45,397 bases of DNA from Shewanella sp. Isolate11 (GCF_022398315.1 NZ_JAKEVF010000005.1:423-45819); one strand, 5' to 3'; shown: positions 1-9,231, counted from the stretch's first letter. Numbers and translations are program-made. Notes: generated by a model from the letters alone, not told the origin.

Positions 1-140
1 TTCACTATTGCTAGTGACAAATTGCATTGAGAAATAAATCGTTTTCGATTAACTCAATACCTGTGAGTGTCCACACAGATTACTTGATAAATTGTTAAAG
101 AGCGTTAGCGCATCTCGTCGTTCCGAGTGGCTAGGGCTGC
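1..140 (-). ncRNA. 5' leader of an rRNA operon (16S lies left of the window)
   Basis: Read on the minus strand, this stretch has the arrangement of a gammaproteobacterial rrn leader: P2 promoter, boxA antitermination element, then a segment starting TCTGTGTGGACACTCACAG that resembles the E. coli rrn leader. Further downstream are two hairpins: a nested one at 26-58 (ATTGAG/CTCAAT around AATCG/CGATT with a four-base loop) and one at 2-17 (TCACTA/TAGTGA). The 16S start (AGAGTTTGAT) is not reached, so only the leader is visible. The presence of P1 and P2 argues that this is the operon start and not the 16S-23S spacer, which can also carry a boxA. Confidence 0.85.
88..103 (-). promoter_or_regulatory. 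rrn boxA antitermination element
   Basis: The minus strand reads GCTCTTTAACAATTTA, matching the boxA element of enterobacterial rRNA operon leaders (core TGCTCTTTAACA). In that family boxA in the nascent RNA recruits NusB-S10 and the rRNA antitermination complex. It lies about 40 bases downstream of the P2 -10 box, as expected in a leader. Confidence 0.85.
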
Positions 141-142
141 GT

Positions 143-170
143 ATTCTACGCATTCCCGTGGTCGCGTCAA
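143..170 (-). promoter_or_regulatory. rRNA operon promoter P2
   Basis: Minus strand: -35 TTGACG at 165-170, 16-base spacer, -10 TAGAAT at 143-148, followed by ACGCAGCC. The 16-base spacer and GC-rich discriminator are typical of rRNA promoters, which are sensitive to ppGpp and initiating NTPs. Confidence 0.75.
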
Positions 171-291
171 GCAGTTTTTGCAAACTTTTTGATGCGGCAC
201 TTTTCAGTGCAAAATCGGTTCGTTTTCTTATTCAGTAAACTACCTAGATTATGACTCAGCTCGCTGTGCTTTGCCGTGTCAGTGGATGCGC

Positions 292-319
292 ATTATAGGC
301 AGATCTTTTAATGGTGCAA
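292..319 (-). promoter_or_regulatory. rRNA operon promoter P1
   Basis: Minus strand: -35 TTGCAC at 314-319, 16-base spacer, perfect -10 TATAAT at 292-297, followed by the GC-rich discriminator GCGCATCC. The A/T-rich tracts just upstream (about 320-360) could act as an UP element. P1 lies about 149 bases upstream of P2, the normal tandem layout. Confidence 0.8.
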
Positions 320-395
320 GCGCTTTTTCAACAAAATTACGTCTTTTTTCAAGCTTTTCAGATAGCCACATCATACACACCATTTACCCCCAAAC

Positions 396-404
396 TTATC
401 CACA
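396..404 (+). promoter_or_regulatory. Consensus DnaA box upstream of rrn P1
   Basis: TTATCCACA is an exact match to the high-affinity DnaA box. It lies about 80 bases upstream of the P1 -35 box. It is a single isolated 9-mer, so a functional role is only a possibility. Confidence 0.35.
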
Positions 405-552
405 AACTGGCTAAGATTGGTTATTTTCCAGGCTAAAAATCAATTACTGCTGAAACTCGTAATTAACTATAGATAAGTGCTTATACCAAGTTAAGTGTTG
501 CTAAATGCAACTTATTCAACAGGTCTTTAAGTCTCTCTCGAAAAAAACCATT

Positions 553-581
553 AAAAAAGCCATTCCGAAGAATGGCTTTTT
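553..581 (-). terminator. Rho-independent terminator of secA
   Basis: Minus strand hairpin AAAAAGCCATTC / GAATGGCTTTTT closed by a cUUCGg tetraloop (+ strand CGAA at 566-569), running into a T tract. It begins about 24 bases past the secA stop. The A/T flanks would also allow some activity on the other strand. Confidence 0.9.
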
Positions 582-604
582 ATAAACAATGACAGTTGGC
601 TGTA

Positions 605-3328
605 TTAGGTCAGCTTACCGTGACACTGCTTGTACTTACGGCCAGAACCACAAGGACATGGATCGTTACGGCCAACCTTTTCACCTTCGCGTACCACGGG
701 TTGAGTCGCCGCTAACGCTTGTGCCTCTTCCGCTCCGACTAACGCCTCAGCTTCTGCATGTTGATAATCACGGCGAATTTTAGCTTCTTCTTCGCGACGA
801 CGCTGCTCCATCTCTTCAACATCTGACTGAGCTTGAACCTGAACTTTAGAAAGCACACTAATAACATCATGCTTTAAGGTTTCAAGCATCTGCTGGAACA
901 ACTCAAATGACTCGCGCTTATATTCTTGCTTTGGATTCTTCTGCGCGTAACCACGTAAGTGAATACCTTGACGAAGATGATCCATTGCAGCCAAATGCTC
1001 TTTCCACAAGCCGTCTAAGGTTTGTAGCATAACCGCCTTTTCAAATTGACGTAGCACTTGCGCGCCAACCATCTCTTCTTTGGCTTGATAAGACTTAACC
1101 CAAGTATCAACGATACGCTCGCGTAAGGTTTCTTCATGTAGGTCATCTTCTTTATCTAGCCATTCTTGAATTGGCATCTTTAACGCGTACTCTTGCTCAA
1201 GGCGAGTTTCTAGGCCTGCAACGTCCCACAGTTCTTCAACCGATTGTGGTGGAATATATTGATCGATAAGTCCGTTAACCACATCTTCTTGAATATTCAC
1301 AATGGTGTCTTGAATGCTTTCAGCATCCATTAATTCGTTACGCTGTGCATAAACTACCTGACGCTGGTCGTTTGCCACATCATCGAATTCCAATAACTGC
1401 TTACGAATATCAAAGTTACGTGCTTCAACTTTACGTTGTGCATTTTCGATGGCGCGAGACACCCAAGGATGCTCAATCGCTTCGCCTTTTTCCATACCTA
1501 GCTTCTTCATCATGCCTGAGACACGATCGGAAGCGAAGATACGCATTAGGCTGTCTTCCATTGATAGATAGAAACGTGAAGAACCTGCATCACCTTGACG
1601 GCCAGAACGACCACGTAACTGGTTATCGATACGACGTGATTCATGACGCTCGGTACCGAGAATGTGTAGACCACCGGCAGCAACCACTTCGTCATGACGT
1701 ACTTGCCAATCGGCTTTAATCTTCGCTTTTTGCTCGGCAGTTGGATTAGAGAGTGCTTCAATCTCCATATTCCAGTTACCACCCAACACGATATCGGTAC
1801 CACGACCTGCCATGTTAGTTGCAATAGTGACTGCGCCAGTGCGACCCGCTTGAGCTACGATATCAGCTTCACGCTCATGGAATTTAGCGTTAAGTACTTC
1901 ATGTGGAATTTTGGCTTTCTTTAGTAAGCTATGTAAAAGCTCTGATTGCTCAATAGATACCGTACCCACCAATACTGGCTGACCACGTTCACGACAATCG
2001 ATGATGTCTTTAATGATGGCTTCGTATTTTTCTTCGGCACTCAAATAAACTAAATCGGCATTATCTTTACGCACCATAGGACGGTTAGTTGGAATAACCA
2101 CCGTATCTAAACCATAGATGTGCTGGAATTCGAATGCTTCAGTATCCGCAGTACCTGTCATACCCGCCAACTTGTCATACTGGCGGAAGAAGTTCTGGAA
2201 CGTAATAGAAGCTAAGGTTTGGTTTTCATTTTGAATATGAACACCTTCTTTAGCTTCCACCGCCTGATGAAGACCTTCAGACCAACGACGACCTGGCATA
2301 GTACGACCAGTATGTTCATCAACAATAATCACTTCATTATCTTGAACGATATAGTCAACATCTTTTTCAAACAGGGTATGGGCGCGCAATGCCGCATTAA
2401 CATGATGCAGTAATGAAATATTGGCCGCAGAATAAAGTGAGTCGCCTTCGGCCAACATGCCGCGCTCAGTCAAAAGTTGTTCAACTTTCTCTTGTCCACG
2501 CTCGGTCATGTGTACTTGTTTAGATTTCTCATCAACCGAATAATCACCATCACCGATCTCTTCCTCAGTATCCTCTTTTTCTTGACGGATAAGGTTCGGG
2601 ATCAAGGTATTGATCTTGATATACAGTTCAGAGCTATCTTCCGCCGCACCAGAAATAATTAAAGGCGTACGCGCTTCATCGATCAGAATCGAGTCAACTT
2701 CATCGATAAGGGCATAGTGGAGTGGACGCTGTACACGTTCGGCAGGTGAAAACGCCATGTTGTCGCGAAGATAATCGAAACCAAATTCGTTATTGGTTCC
2801 GTAAGTAATATCTGAGTCGTAAGCCATTTTCTTCTCAGCTTGACCCAAGCCGGCAACGTTGATGCCAACGGTCATACCAAGAAATTCAAAGAGGGGACGG
2901 TTATTTTCGGCATCACGACCGGCAAGGTAATCGTTCACTGTGATCACGTGAACCCCTTTACCGGTTAATCCATTAAGGTAAGCAGGCAAGGTTGCAGTTA
3001 AGGTTTTACCTTCACCGGTACGCATCTCAGCAATACGGTTGCTATCGAGCACCATACCACCGAGTAGCTGCACATCGAAGTGGCGCATTTCGAATACACG
3101 CTTAGAGGCTTCACGAACAACAGCAAAAGCTTCAGGCAACACATCATCGAGAGTTTCACCAGACTCTAAACGAGCACGGAACTCAGCCGTTTTGGCTTTA
3201 AGTTCGTCGTCAGAAAGCTTTTCGAAATCCCCTTCAAGAGCGTTAATTTTAGTGACAATCTTACCGAGTGATTTAAGGGTGCGATCGTTACGACTACCAA
3301 ATATTTTTGTCAGTAATTTACCAAACAT
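605..3328 (-). CDS. secA: Protein translocase subunit SecA
   Basis: ATPase motor that drives unfolded preproteins through the SecYEG channel in the inner membrane. The 907-residue product has the expected SecA architecture: N-terminal [16 protein letters not shown] start, Walker A GEGKT at residues 105-109, a [12 protein letters not shown] segment near residue 210, helicase motifs including [12 protein letters not shown] and [11 protein letters not shown], then the scaffold and wing regions. It ends with the zinc-binding tail C891-P-C893...C902-H903, which also contacts SecB. A GTG nine bases upstream (3337) keeps the frame, but the ATG at 3328 matches family N-termini and is the better start. 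It is followed by its own terminator and then by an rRNA operon on the same strand. It sits at the end of the dcw region, as in E. coli. Confidence 0.98.
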   Translation of the reverse strand: MFGKLLTKIFGSRNDRTLKSLGKIVTKINALEGDFEKLSDDELKAKTAEFRARLESGETLDDVLPEAFAVVREASKRVFEMRHFDVQLLGGMVLDSNRIAEMRTGEGKTLTATLPAYLNGLTGKGVHVITVNDYLAGRDAENNRPLFEFLGMTVGINVAGLGQAEKKMAYDSDITYGTNNEFGFDYLRDNMAFSPAERVQRPLHYALIDEVDSILIDEARTPLIISGAAEDSSELYIKINTLIPNLIRQEKEDTEEEIGDGDYSVDEKSKQVHMTERGQEKVEQLLTERGMLAEGDSLYSAANISLLHHVNAALRAHTLFEKDVDYIVQDNEVIIVDEHTGRTMPGRRWSEGLHQAVEAKEGVHIQNENQTLASITFQNFFRQYDKLAGMTGTADTEAFEFQHIYGLDTVVIPTNRPMVRKDNADLVYLSAEEKYEAIIKDIIDCRERGQPVLVGTVSIEQSELLHSLLKKAKIPHEVLNAKFHEREADIVAQAGRTGAVTIATNMAGRGTDIVLGGNWNMEIEALSNPTAEQKAKIKADWQVRHDEVVAAGGLHILGTERHESRRIDNQLRGRSGRQGDAGSSRFYLSMEDSLMRIFASDRVSGMMKKLGMEKGEAIEHPWVSRAIENAQRKVEARNFDIRKQLLEFDDVANDQRQVVYAQRNELMDAESIQDTIVNIQEDVVNGLIDQYIPPQSVEELWDVAGLETRLEQEYALKMPIQEWLDKEDDLHEETLRERIVDTWVKSYQAKEEMVGAQVLRQFEKAVMLQTLDGLWKEHLAAMDHLRQGIHLRGYAQKNPKQEYKRESFELFQQMLETLKHDVISVLSKVQVQAQSDVEEMEQRRREEEAKIRRDYQHAEAEALVGAEEAQALAATQPVVREGEKVGRNDPCPCGSGRKYKQCHGKLT

Positions 3329-3388
3329 CTGAACCACTTTTTATGTTATTGGCGACTCTAAAACGAGTTGAGAAGCCTTATTTATAAT

Positions 3389-4288
3389 TTAACCTGCCTT
3401 GCGGTAGACATATTTTTTTGGATCTATCTGCTGTCCACCACGCAACACTTCATAATGCACATGAGGACCGGTTGAACGACCAGTACTCCCCATTTTGGCA
3501 ATACTCTGGCCTTTTGCGACCACATCACCTACAGCTACTGACAAAGACTTATTGTGGCCATAACGAGTATGTAAACCGTTACCGTGATCGATTTCGATTA
3601 ACTCGCCATATCCAAACATACTGCCAGCCCATGTTACGACACCGCCCGCGGTAGCAACAACATCGGCTCCCTCTTTACCGGCGAAATCGATGCCTTTATG
3701 CATCGTTCGTCGACCGTTAAAGGGATCATTTCGTAAACCGTAGTGGGATGATAACCAACCTTTCTGGATGGGACGCCCCGATATATAACGCTCATCATCT
3801 ATATGGAGATTAGATGTCACCGTTTCAAGTAGTGAAAGCTGAACATTATTATTATCTATTCGTGACACTAGCTTATCCATATCCTGAATAAGCTGATCGA
3901 GTTCGATGTTGCTACCCAATTCACTCAGGCCGCCGACACCGACTTCAGAAGAGAAATCGAATTGATCTTCGAGTTTATAATCTTTTGCAACTTGCTGACC
4001 AAGCGCTTCTAGACGCGATACTTTAGCTTGCATACGCGCAACATGAGTTACCAACATCGCTAATTGCGATTCGGTAGCCCCTTTTAGCTCAATAAGTTGA
4101 TCTTTTTGCTGTTGACGTGCCAAGCGCTCGTTATCAACGCTCGCTTGTTGTTGTTCGAATTGTTGTGCATTGTGTTGATATAGCCCTGTACCTGCTGCAA
4201 TCAGCAACATAGGCAATAATAACCAACGCTTTCCCGGTTGCCAGCGCGTAGCGCCATTCCGACCCTGAATAAAAACTGTTACACTCAT
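3389..4288 (-). CDS. Membrane-anchored M23 family metallopeptidase (LytM-type)
   Basis: Predicted 299-residue inner-membrane protein facing the periplasm. One transmembrane segment (about residues 22-38) is followed by a Gln-rich coiled coil (about 42-105) and a C-terminal M23 domain. Zinc ligands are visible as H197-xxx-D201 (HKGIDF) and the HVH motif at 276-278, with HTRYGH (from residue 240) between them, so the site looks catalytically intact. M23 enzymes are peptidoglycan endopeptidases; its substrate bond and any role in division are not shown. A TTG start at 4333 would add 15 residues, but the ATG at 4288 gives a better N-terminus (MSVTVFIQG). It is divergent from the DUF721 gene, with 27 bases between starts, and 60 bases upstream of secA on the same strand. 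Confidence 0.9.
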   Translation of the reverse strand: MSVTVFIQGRNGATRWQPGKRWLLLPMLLIAAGTGLYQHNAQQFEQQQASVDNERLARQQQKDQLIELKGATESQLAMLVTHVARMQAKVSRLEALGQQVAKDYKLEDQFDFSSEVGVGGLSELGSNIELDQLIQDMDKLVSRIDNNNVQLSLLETVTSNLHIDDERYISGRPIQKGWLSSHYGLRNDPFNGRRTMHKGIDFAGKEGADVVATAGGVVTWAGSMFGYGELIEIDHGNGLHTRYGHNKSLSVAVGDVVAKGQSIAKMGSTGRSTGPHVHYEVLRGGQQIDPKKYVYRKAG

Positions 4289-4315
4289 AGCCTCATTAAG
4301 CCATTTTATTATGTT

Positions 4316-4768
4316 ATGAAAAAGCCCCCGCAAGACCTAAGTCAACTACTGCATCAGCAAGGCCAATTGCCTACTATCGCTGAAAAAGCAGAGCTGTTAC
4401 TTCACTTAGATCACTATGTAAAACAAGTGATAACAGGTCCTGTCACGGAGCAACTTAAAGTTGCTAATTTTCGAGGCGGTGTTCTGGTTATAGAAACCAC
4501 CACAGCTGCATGGGCTGCCAGAATAAACTTTCAAAAGCCCAAACTTTTACAACAGCTACAAGCCGAAACGCTACCCATGCTGTCCGCTATCGAAGTTAAA
4601 GTCAACCCAGGCTTGAATCTAACTGCACCAAAATCACGCCAAGCTCACAATCACATTAGCGAAACAGCGGCTTCACATATTCAAGCATTGGCGGAACATA
4701 CAGAAGGTTCACTAGGGCAAAAACTAAAACGGCTGGCTGCTTTAGCCAGCCGTTCAAGGCAATCTTAA
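4316..4768 (+). CDS. dciA: DUF721 protein, probable replicative helicase loader DciA
   Basis: 150-residue protein of the DUF721 family. The family is now recognised as DciA, which loads the DnaB helicase at origins in bacteria lacking DnaC/DnaI; the Vibrio cholerae protein has been studied. The KH-like core is seen around residues 25-105 (LLHLDHYVKQVI..., TTAAWAARINFQKPKLLQQL). A low-complexity basic tail (QKLKRLAALASRSRQS) ends the protein. An in-frame ATG at 4238 would add 26 residues overlapping the divergent M23 gene; the ATG at 4316 fits the family N-terminus better, although I see no strong ribosome binding site. It is the only plus-strand gene among minus-strand neighbours here. Its 3' end contains the terminator hairpin used by convergent lpxC. 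The function is from family knowledge. Confidence 0.85.
   Translation: MKKPPQDLSQLLHQQGQLPTIAEKAELLLHLDHYVKQVITGPVTEQLKVANFRGGVLVIETTTAAWAARINFQKPKLLQQLQAETLPMLSAIEVKVNPGLNLTAPKSRQAHNHISETAASHIQALAEHTEGSLGQKLKRLAALASRSRQS
4721..4754 (-). terminator. lpxC terminator embedded in the dciA 3' coding end
   Basis: Perfect 11-bp stem AACGGCTGGCT (4728-4738) / AGCCAGCCGTT (4744-4754) with a five-base loop. On the minus strand it starts 21 bases past the lpxC stop and is followed by TTTTAGTTTTT, giving a good intrinsic terminator for lpxC. On the plus strand the following bases are not T-rich. The hairpin lies within the last dozen codons of dciA. Confidence 0.8.
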
Positions 4769-4775
4769 CTAGGAG

Positions 4776-5696
4776 TTAAGCGAAGGTAGCACCTGTTGGT
4801 ACTGCGAAGCTTACTGGCGCTTCTTCCTCTTTCTCATAACTCACTAATTCCCAAGCATCTTGCTCAGCTAATAAGGCACGCACTAACTGATTGTTCAGTG
4901 CATGACCTGTCTTAAAGGCACGGAACTCGCCAACAATGGCATGACCTGCAACATACAGGTCTCCAAATGCATCGAGTATTTTGTGCTTAACAAACTCATC
5001 CTCATAACGCAGACCATCGGGGTTGAGGACGCGATATTCATCAAGCACAACTGCGTTTTCCATGCTGCCGCCTAATGCAAGGTTATTGGCACGTAGATAT
5101 TCAATGTCACGCATAAAACCAAAGGTTCTAGCGCGGCTAATATCACGGACAAAGGCTGACGATGAAAAATCCATCACCATGTGCTGTTGGCTTCTGGCAA
5201 TTTCAGGGTGGTTAAAATCGATTGCAAAATCGACTTTAAATCCTTTAAACGGAATGAGTTCCGCCCATTTATCACCATCTTCAACACGCACTGGGCGCTT
5301 GATTCTTAAATATTTTTTAGCCGCCTGTTGCTCTTGGATTCCTACTGATTGCAATAGGAAAACCCACGGACTGGCACTGCCATCCATGATCGGAATTTCA
5401 GGAGCGTCGACCTCGATAGTCGCATTGTCGATCCCTAAACCCGCTAACGCTGCAAACAGATGTTCAATTGTTGAAATACGAACACCATCGTCATTGACAA
5501 GCGCCGTACACATGGTTGTCTCACGTACTTGATCCGCCTTTGCTGCAATAGCAACATTTGGGGTTAAGTCGGTACGAACCAATACGATCCCTGTATTTAC
5601 TGGCGCGGGTTTGATCGTCAAAGTCACCTTATTGCCGGAATGCAATCCAACACCGGTGGTCTTAACCATTTCTTTAACAGTTCTTTGAAAAATCAT
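4776..5696 (-). CDS. lpxC: UDP-3-O-acyl-N-acetylglucosamine deacetylase
   Basis: Zinc-dependent cytoplasmic deacetylase catalysing the first committed step of lipid A synthesis. The 306-residue length matches the family. The zinc ligands are H79 (STIEHL), H238 and D242 (in HKILDAFGD), and the general acid region H265 (KTGHALNN) is present, so the enzyme looks complete. In E. coli its level is set by FtsH proteolysis acting on the C-terminus; the tail here ([12 protein letters not shown]) is also rich in small hydrophobic residues. It lies downstream of ftsZ on the same strand after a 178-base gap that holds its own candidate promoter, and is closed by a terminator inside dciA. Confidence 0.98.
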   Translation of the reverse strand: MIFQRTVKEMVKTTGVGLHSGNKVTLTIKPAPVNTGIVLVRTDLTPNVAIAAKADQVRETTMCTALVNDDGVRISTIEHLFAALAGLGIDNATIEVDAPEIPIMDGSASPWVFLLQSVGIQEQQAAKKYLRIKRPVRVEDGDKWAELIPFKGFKVDFAIDFNHPEIARSQQHMVMDFSSSAFVRDISRARTFGFMRDIEYLRANNLALGGSMENAVVLDEYRVLNPDGLRYEDEFVKHKILDAFGDLYVAGHAIVGEFRAFKTGHALNNQLVRALLAEQDAWELVSYEKEEEAPVSFAVPTGATFA

Positions 5697-5773
5697 TTAT
5701 TTACCCGTTATAAATCAACAAATAACTCTAAATTTGAGCACAACAAAGCTGCGCACAAAGGCGCGGCTGGTCG

Positions 5774-5789
5774 GATATGCTAGCATATC
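5774..5789. repeat. 16-bp perfect palindrome in the ftsZ-lpxC spacer
   Basis: GATATGCTAGCATATC is its own reverse complement. It overlaps the candidate lpxC -10 box (5777-5782), so it is placed where an operator would act. No T tract follows on either strand, which argues against a terminator. I cannot assign a binding protein. Confidence 0.5.
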
Positions 5790-5805
5790 TTTACCAATTC
5801 ACCAA
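5777..5805 (-). promoter_or_regulatory. Candidate lpxC promoter
   Basis: Minus strand: -35 TTGGTG at 5800-5805, 17-base spacer, extended -10 TGC-TAGCAT (hexamer at 5777-5782). It would give a leader of about 75 bases before the lpxC ATG. A second -35-like TTGACT lies further upstream but has no convincing -10. Confidence 0.45.
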
Positions 5806-5874
5806 AATTAACCAAGTCAACACCTCGATTAAACCGTGAATCGCACAGACAGAAAGCTGTTCCTACCGCACCGA

Positions 5875-7044
5875 TTAATCCGCTTGCTTACGCAAGAATG
5901 CCGGAATATCTAAATATTCAAGATCACTTTTTGGTGGTGCTACCGCTTCAACTGGTTGCGCCGCACGCACCGCATTGCCATTACCCATTGCCTGAGATAA
6001 GGTCTCTTCAGCAGGGATATCCAGTTTAACTTCTTGTGGTGCTGGAGCTGGCGCTGGCTTAGATACTAACTGTATATCTGGTTTCTTCTCAGCGCCAATA
6101 CCCGTTGCAACCACTGTCACACGCAGTTCATCGCTCATCTCTGGGTCAATCACAGCACCGACAACCACAGTCGCGTTGTCAGAAGCGTAAGCTTTAACGT
6201 GGTTACCCACAGTTTCAAACTCTTCGATGCTCATATCCATACCCGCGGTAATGTTAACTAACACACCACGCGCGCCTGCAAGATCGATATCTTCAAGCAA
6301 TGGACTGGCAACCGCCGCTTCGGCAGCTTCTTCGGCACGATCTTCACCACTAGCAATACCGGTTCCCATCATGGCATTACCCATTTCCGACATTACGGTT
6401 TTCACATCGGCGAAATCGACGTTGATTAAACCAGGGCGAGTGATCAGTTCGGCAATACCTTGCACCGCACCAAGCAATACGTTATTCGCTGCAGCAAATG
6501 CGTCTAGCAGTGAAGTACCGCGACCCAATACTTTAAGCAACTTCTCGTTAGGAATAGTAATCAATGAATCCACATGCTTAGCTAGCATGTCGATGCCTTG
6601 ATCTGCGTATGCCATACGCTTCTTACCTTCGAATGGGAATGGCTTAGTCACCACTGCCACGGTAAGAATACCCTCTTCGCGAGCAATTTCAGCCACGACA
6701 GGCGCAGCGCCCGTACCTGTACCACCACCCATACCGGCAGCGATAAAGATCATGTCGGAACCTTTAATTGCGTTGCGAATATTTTCTCTATCTTCTTCTG
6801 CCGCTAAACGGCCAATTTCAGGGTTTGCCCCAGCACCTAGGCCTTTAGTGACATCACGACCCAGTTGGATCGTGGTACCCGCCGCCGACTTACGTAGCGC
6901 CTGAGCATCTGTATTTGTGGCAACAAACTCAACACCTTCGATGTTGTGTTTCACCATATGTTCGACAGCGTTACCACCGCCTCCACCGACACCGATGACC
7001 TTAATCACCGCCTCATCTGAATGACTATCCATGATCTCAAACAT
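5875..7044 (-). CDS. ftsZ: Cell division protein FtsZ
   Basis: Tubulin-like GTPase that polymerises into the cytokinetic Z ring. The 389-residue protein has the glycine-rich N-terminal loop [12 protein letters not shown] and the tubulin signature GGGTGTG at residues 106-112. NVDFADVKT comes later, and after a Pro/Ala-rich linker the protein ends in the conserved C-terminal peptide [16 protein letters not shown] that binds FtsA, ZipA and SlmA. The start is supported by GGAG nine bases upstream. It follows ftsA by 31 bases in the ftsQAZ unit. Its regulator SlmA is encoded at 43274-43867 in this same window. Confidence 0.99.
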   Translation of the reverse strand: MFEIMDSHSDEAVIKVIGVGGGGGNAVEHMVKHNIEGVEFVATNTDAQALRKSAAGTTIQLGRDVTKGLGAGANPEIGRLAAEEDRENIRNAIKGSDMIFIAAGMGGGTGTGAAPVVAEIAREEGILTVAVVTKPFPFEGKKRMAYADQGIDMLAKHVDSLITIPNEKLLKVLGRGTSLLDAFAAANNVLLGAVQGIAELITRPGLINVDFADVKTVMSEMGNAMMGTGIASGEDRAEEAAEAAVASPLLEDIDLAGARGVLVNITAGMDMSIEEFETVGNHVKAYASDNATVVVGAVIDPEMSDELRVTVVATGIGAEKKPDIQLVSKPAPAPAPQEVKLDIPAEETLSQAMGNGNAVRAAQPVEAVAPPKSDLEYLDIPAFLRKQAD

Positions 7045-7075
7045 GGCATTTTCTCCATTTAGTCTGCGTTATTAG

Positions 7076-8311
7076 TTAAAACTCGCCTTTAAACCAACTT
7101 TGGACCCGATTCCAAAGACTGGTCACCCCTTGACGCTCAGGACGTTCAAACTGACGTTCAATCACCCTTCTCGCGCCGTAATGTAACAACCCAACACCCG
7201 TGGAGTAGATGGGTTGGTTTACATATTCAAATAATCCTTTAACCGGTAGTGGCTCTGCCACACGCACTGGCATGCCAAAAGTCGCTTCCGCGACATCCAC
7301 CGCACCTTCGATAGAAGCGGTTCCACCGGTTAATACGATACCTGCGGCCACTTGATCATCTAGGCCACAGTCTTTTAGCTCTTTACGTACCAACTCAAAC
7401 AGCTCTTGGTAACGTGGCTCAACCACTTCTGCCAAGGTGTGACGAGACATGGTACGCGATGGACGTCCACCGACCGATGGCACTTCTATGCTGTCTTCAC
7501 GACTGACCATCGAACTTCTAGCGCTGGCATATTGCACTTTAATTTGCTCAGCATGAGACAGTGGCGTACGGAAAATCTTGGCAATATCGCTAGTCACCTG
7601 ATTACCCGCAACTGGCACTACGGCACAGTGACGCAAAGCTCCATTGGTATAAACGGTAATATCTGTTGTACCACCACCCATATCGACCAAACATACACCC
7701 AAGTCTTTCTCATCATCGGTCAGCACCGAATCCGCTGAAGCGATTGCCGAGAACACCAAGTCATCGACTTTTAAGCCGCAGCGCTCAACACTCTTGGTAA
7801 TATTTTTGGCCATATCATTGGCGCAGGTGACAATATGCACCTTAGCTTCCATACGCATACCGGACATACCAATCGGGCTCTTAATGCCGTCTTGTACATC
7901 GATGGCATATTCCTGTGGTAGCACATGCAAAATTCGACGCTCGGTTGGGATTTTTACCGAACGAGCGGTATGGATAACATTGTCGACATCTTCTTGGGTC
8001 ACTTCTTCATCGTTAATCGACACCATGCCATTTTCGTTCTGGCACTGAATATGTTTACCCGAAATCCCTAAATACACCGATGCCACTTGGCAATCGGCCA
8101 TCAACTCCGCCTGATCTAACGCACGCTGTACGCTGCGCACAATCGAGTCGAGATCGTTAACGCCGCCTTTGTCCATACCGCGCGATGGGTGACTACCTAA
8201 GCCGACCACACTGATCTCGCCATCAGGCAGCACTTCACCAATGATCACAGCAACTTTAGATGTTCCTATGTCTAATCCAACGATCAGATTTCTATCTTGA
8301 TTCTTGGTCAT
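7076..8311 (-). CDS. ftsA: Cell division protein FtsA
   Basis: Actin-fold ATPase that tethers FtsZ to the inner membrane and recruits later division proteins. The 411 residues show the N-terminal phosphate-binding motif LIVGLDIGTSKVAVIIGE, the actin-family motifs CLVDMGGGTTDI and GIVLTGGTASIEG, and a C-terminal amphipathic membrane-targeting helix ending SLWNRVQSWFKGEF. It lies between ftsQ (three-base gap) and ftsZ (31-base gap) and is presumably cotranscribed with both. Confidence 0.98.
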   Translation of the reverse strand: MTKNQDRNLIVGLDIGTSKVAVIIGEVLPDGEISVVGLGSHPSRGMDKGGVNDLDSIVRSVQRALDQAELMADCQVASVYLGISGKHIQCQNENGMVSINDEEVTQEDVDNVIHTARSVKIPTERRILHVLPQEYAIDVQDGIKSPIGMSGMRMEAKVHIVTCANDMAKNITKSVERCGLKVDDLVFSAIASADSVLTDDEKDLGVCLVDMGGGTTDITVYTNGALRHCAVVPVAGNQVTSDIAKIFRTPLSHAEQIKVQYASARSSMVSREDSIEVPSVGGRPSRTMSRHTLAEVVEPRYQELFELVRKELKDCGLDDQVAAGIVLTGGTASIEGAVDVAEATFGMPVRVAEPLPVKGLFEYVNQPIYSTGVGLLHYGARRVIERQFERPERQGVTSLWNRVQSWFKGEF

Positions 8312-8314
8312 TAA

Positions 8315-9079
8315 TTAACGGCTCTCTTCATGTGCTTCACCCCAGCCTACGGCCAATCCGGTATCGTAGCGCAAATCTACTCTGGCCACGGGTTTGTTCT
8401 GTTGCATCAAGGTGGGATACACATTGATGAAACGCTGCACCCGCGCCATCTTATCTTCTCGTCCTAATTTCAACGCTATGCCGTTGGCTAAAATGGCCAA
8501 CCAAGCATGTCTAGGACTCAACTCTAAATGAGTTAACTTGAACTCATTTATGGCTAACAACTCACTGATCTGACGGTAGTTAGTTAACACTGACACCGCT
8601 TGATCGTCTGGGCCAACTAAGTAAGGAAGCTCTGGGATCCCTTCTTTCATTGGCGCCTTAAATACTTGCCCTTGAGCATTAAGCCAATCGGTTTCATTCC
8701 AATGGGCGACGACATCTTGCTCGACCAAAAACACTTTTAATTTTGCTGGCCATTCACGTCTTACCGAAGCGTGAAAAACCCAAGGTAAATCTTCTAACGC
8801 TTGCTGCACCTGATTCACGTCGGCCGAAAAAAAACTGCGCTTCATCAAATCTTGCAAGGCGATTCTTATCTCTTCATCGCTGGTATAACGACGTTCACCT
8901 TTAATAACAACCGCATCAATAGGCAAAGCATCAGCATCATTTAATACCTGATGCAACTTCCATCCACCCATGCATAAACCACAGAGCACAAGGAATAGAA
9001 AAATCAGTCCTAAACACAGATACCAATCGACCTGAGTAAGGCTTGTTTTCCAACGATGGCCAACATCACTCCAGGACAC
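8315..9079 (-). CDS. ftsQ: Cell division protein FtsQ
   Basis: Bitopic division protein that forms the FtsQLB complex linking the Z ring to septal peptidoglycan synthesis. The 254 residues contain a short cytoplasmic tail, one transmembrane segment (about residues 20-42), a POTRA domain starting near LPIDAVVIKGERRYTSDEE, and the FtsQ beta domain (ATLMQQNKPVARVDLR-type C-terminal region). The start has GGAG shortly upstream (TCCTGGAGTG-ATG). In most relatives ddlB separates murC and ftsQ; here a 152-base spacer with a strong promoter does. Confidence 0.95.
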   Translation of the reverse strand: MSWSDVGHRWKTSLTQVDWYLCLGLIFLFLVLCGLCMGGWKLHQVLNDADALPIDAVVIKGERRYTSDEEIRIALQDLMKRSFFSADVNQVQQALEDLPWVFHASVRREWPAKLKVFLVEQDVVAHWNETDWLNAQGQVFKAPMKEGIPELPYLVGPDDQAVSVLTNYRQISELLAINEFKLTHLELSPRHAWLAILANGIALKLGREDKMARVQRFINVYPTLMQQNKPVARVDLRYDTGLAVGWGEAHEESR

Positions 9080-9158
9080 CAGTTATCGCCCTAAACCATT
9101 ATTGTTAGTACAAAAAACAACCAAGTCATTATCCATGCACTGCTGTAAATAACCGGCC

Positions 9159-9186
9159 ATTATAACTACCTCTACCATAGCGTCAA
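9159..9186 (-). promoter_or_regulatory. Strong candidate promoter for ftsQAZ
   Basis: Minus strand: -35 TTGACG at 9181-9186, 16-base spacer, perfect -10 TATAAT at 9159-9164. It lies in the 152-base murC-ftsQ gap about 75 bases upstream of the ftsQ ATG. It could uncouple ftsQAZ expression from the upstream mur genes. Confidence 0.65.
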
Positions 9187-9231
9187 AAGCTTCCTCACCG
9201 AGTCGCTATTGTGTGTAAAAAACCGGCACTT

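Noticed and set aside
5023..5532. 169-codon plus-strand ORF opposite lpxC (and similar long antisense frames opposite secA, ftsZ and murG).
   Set aside because: They are antisense frames of well-conserved genes, with Ser/Arg-rich low-complexity translations and no start signals.
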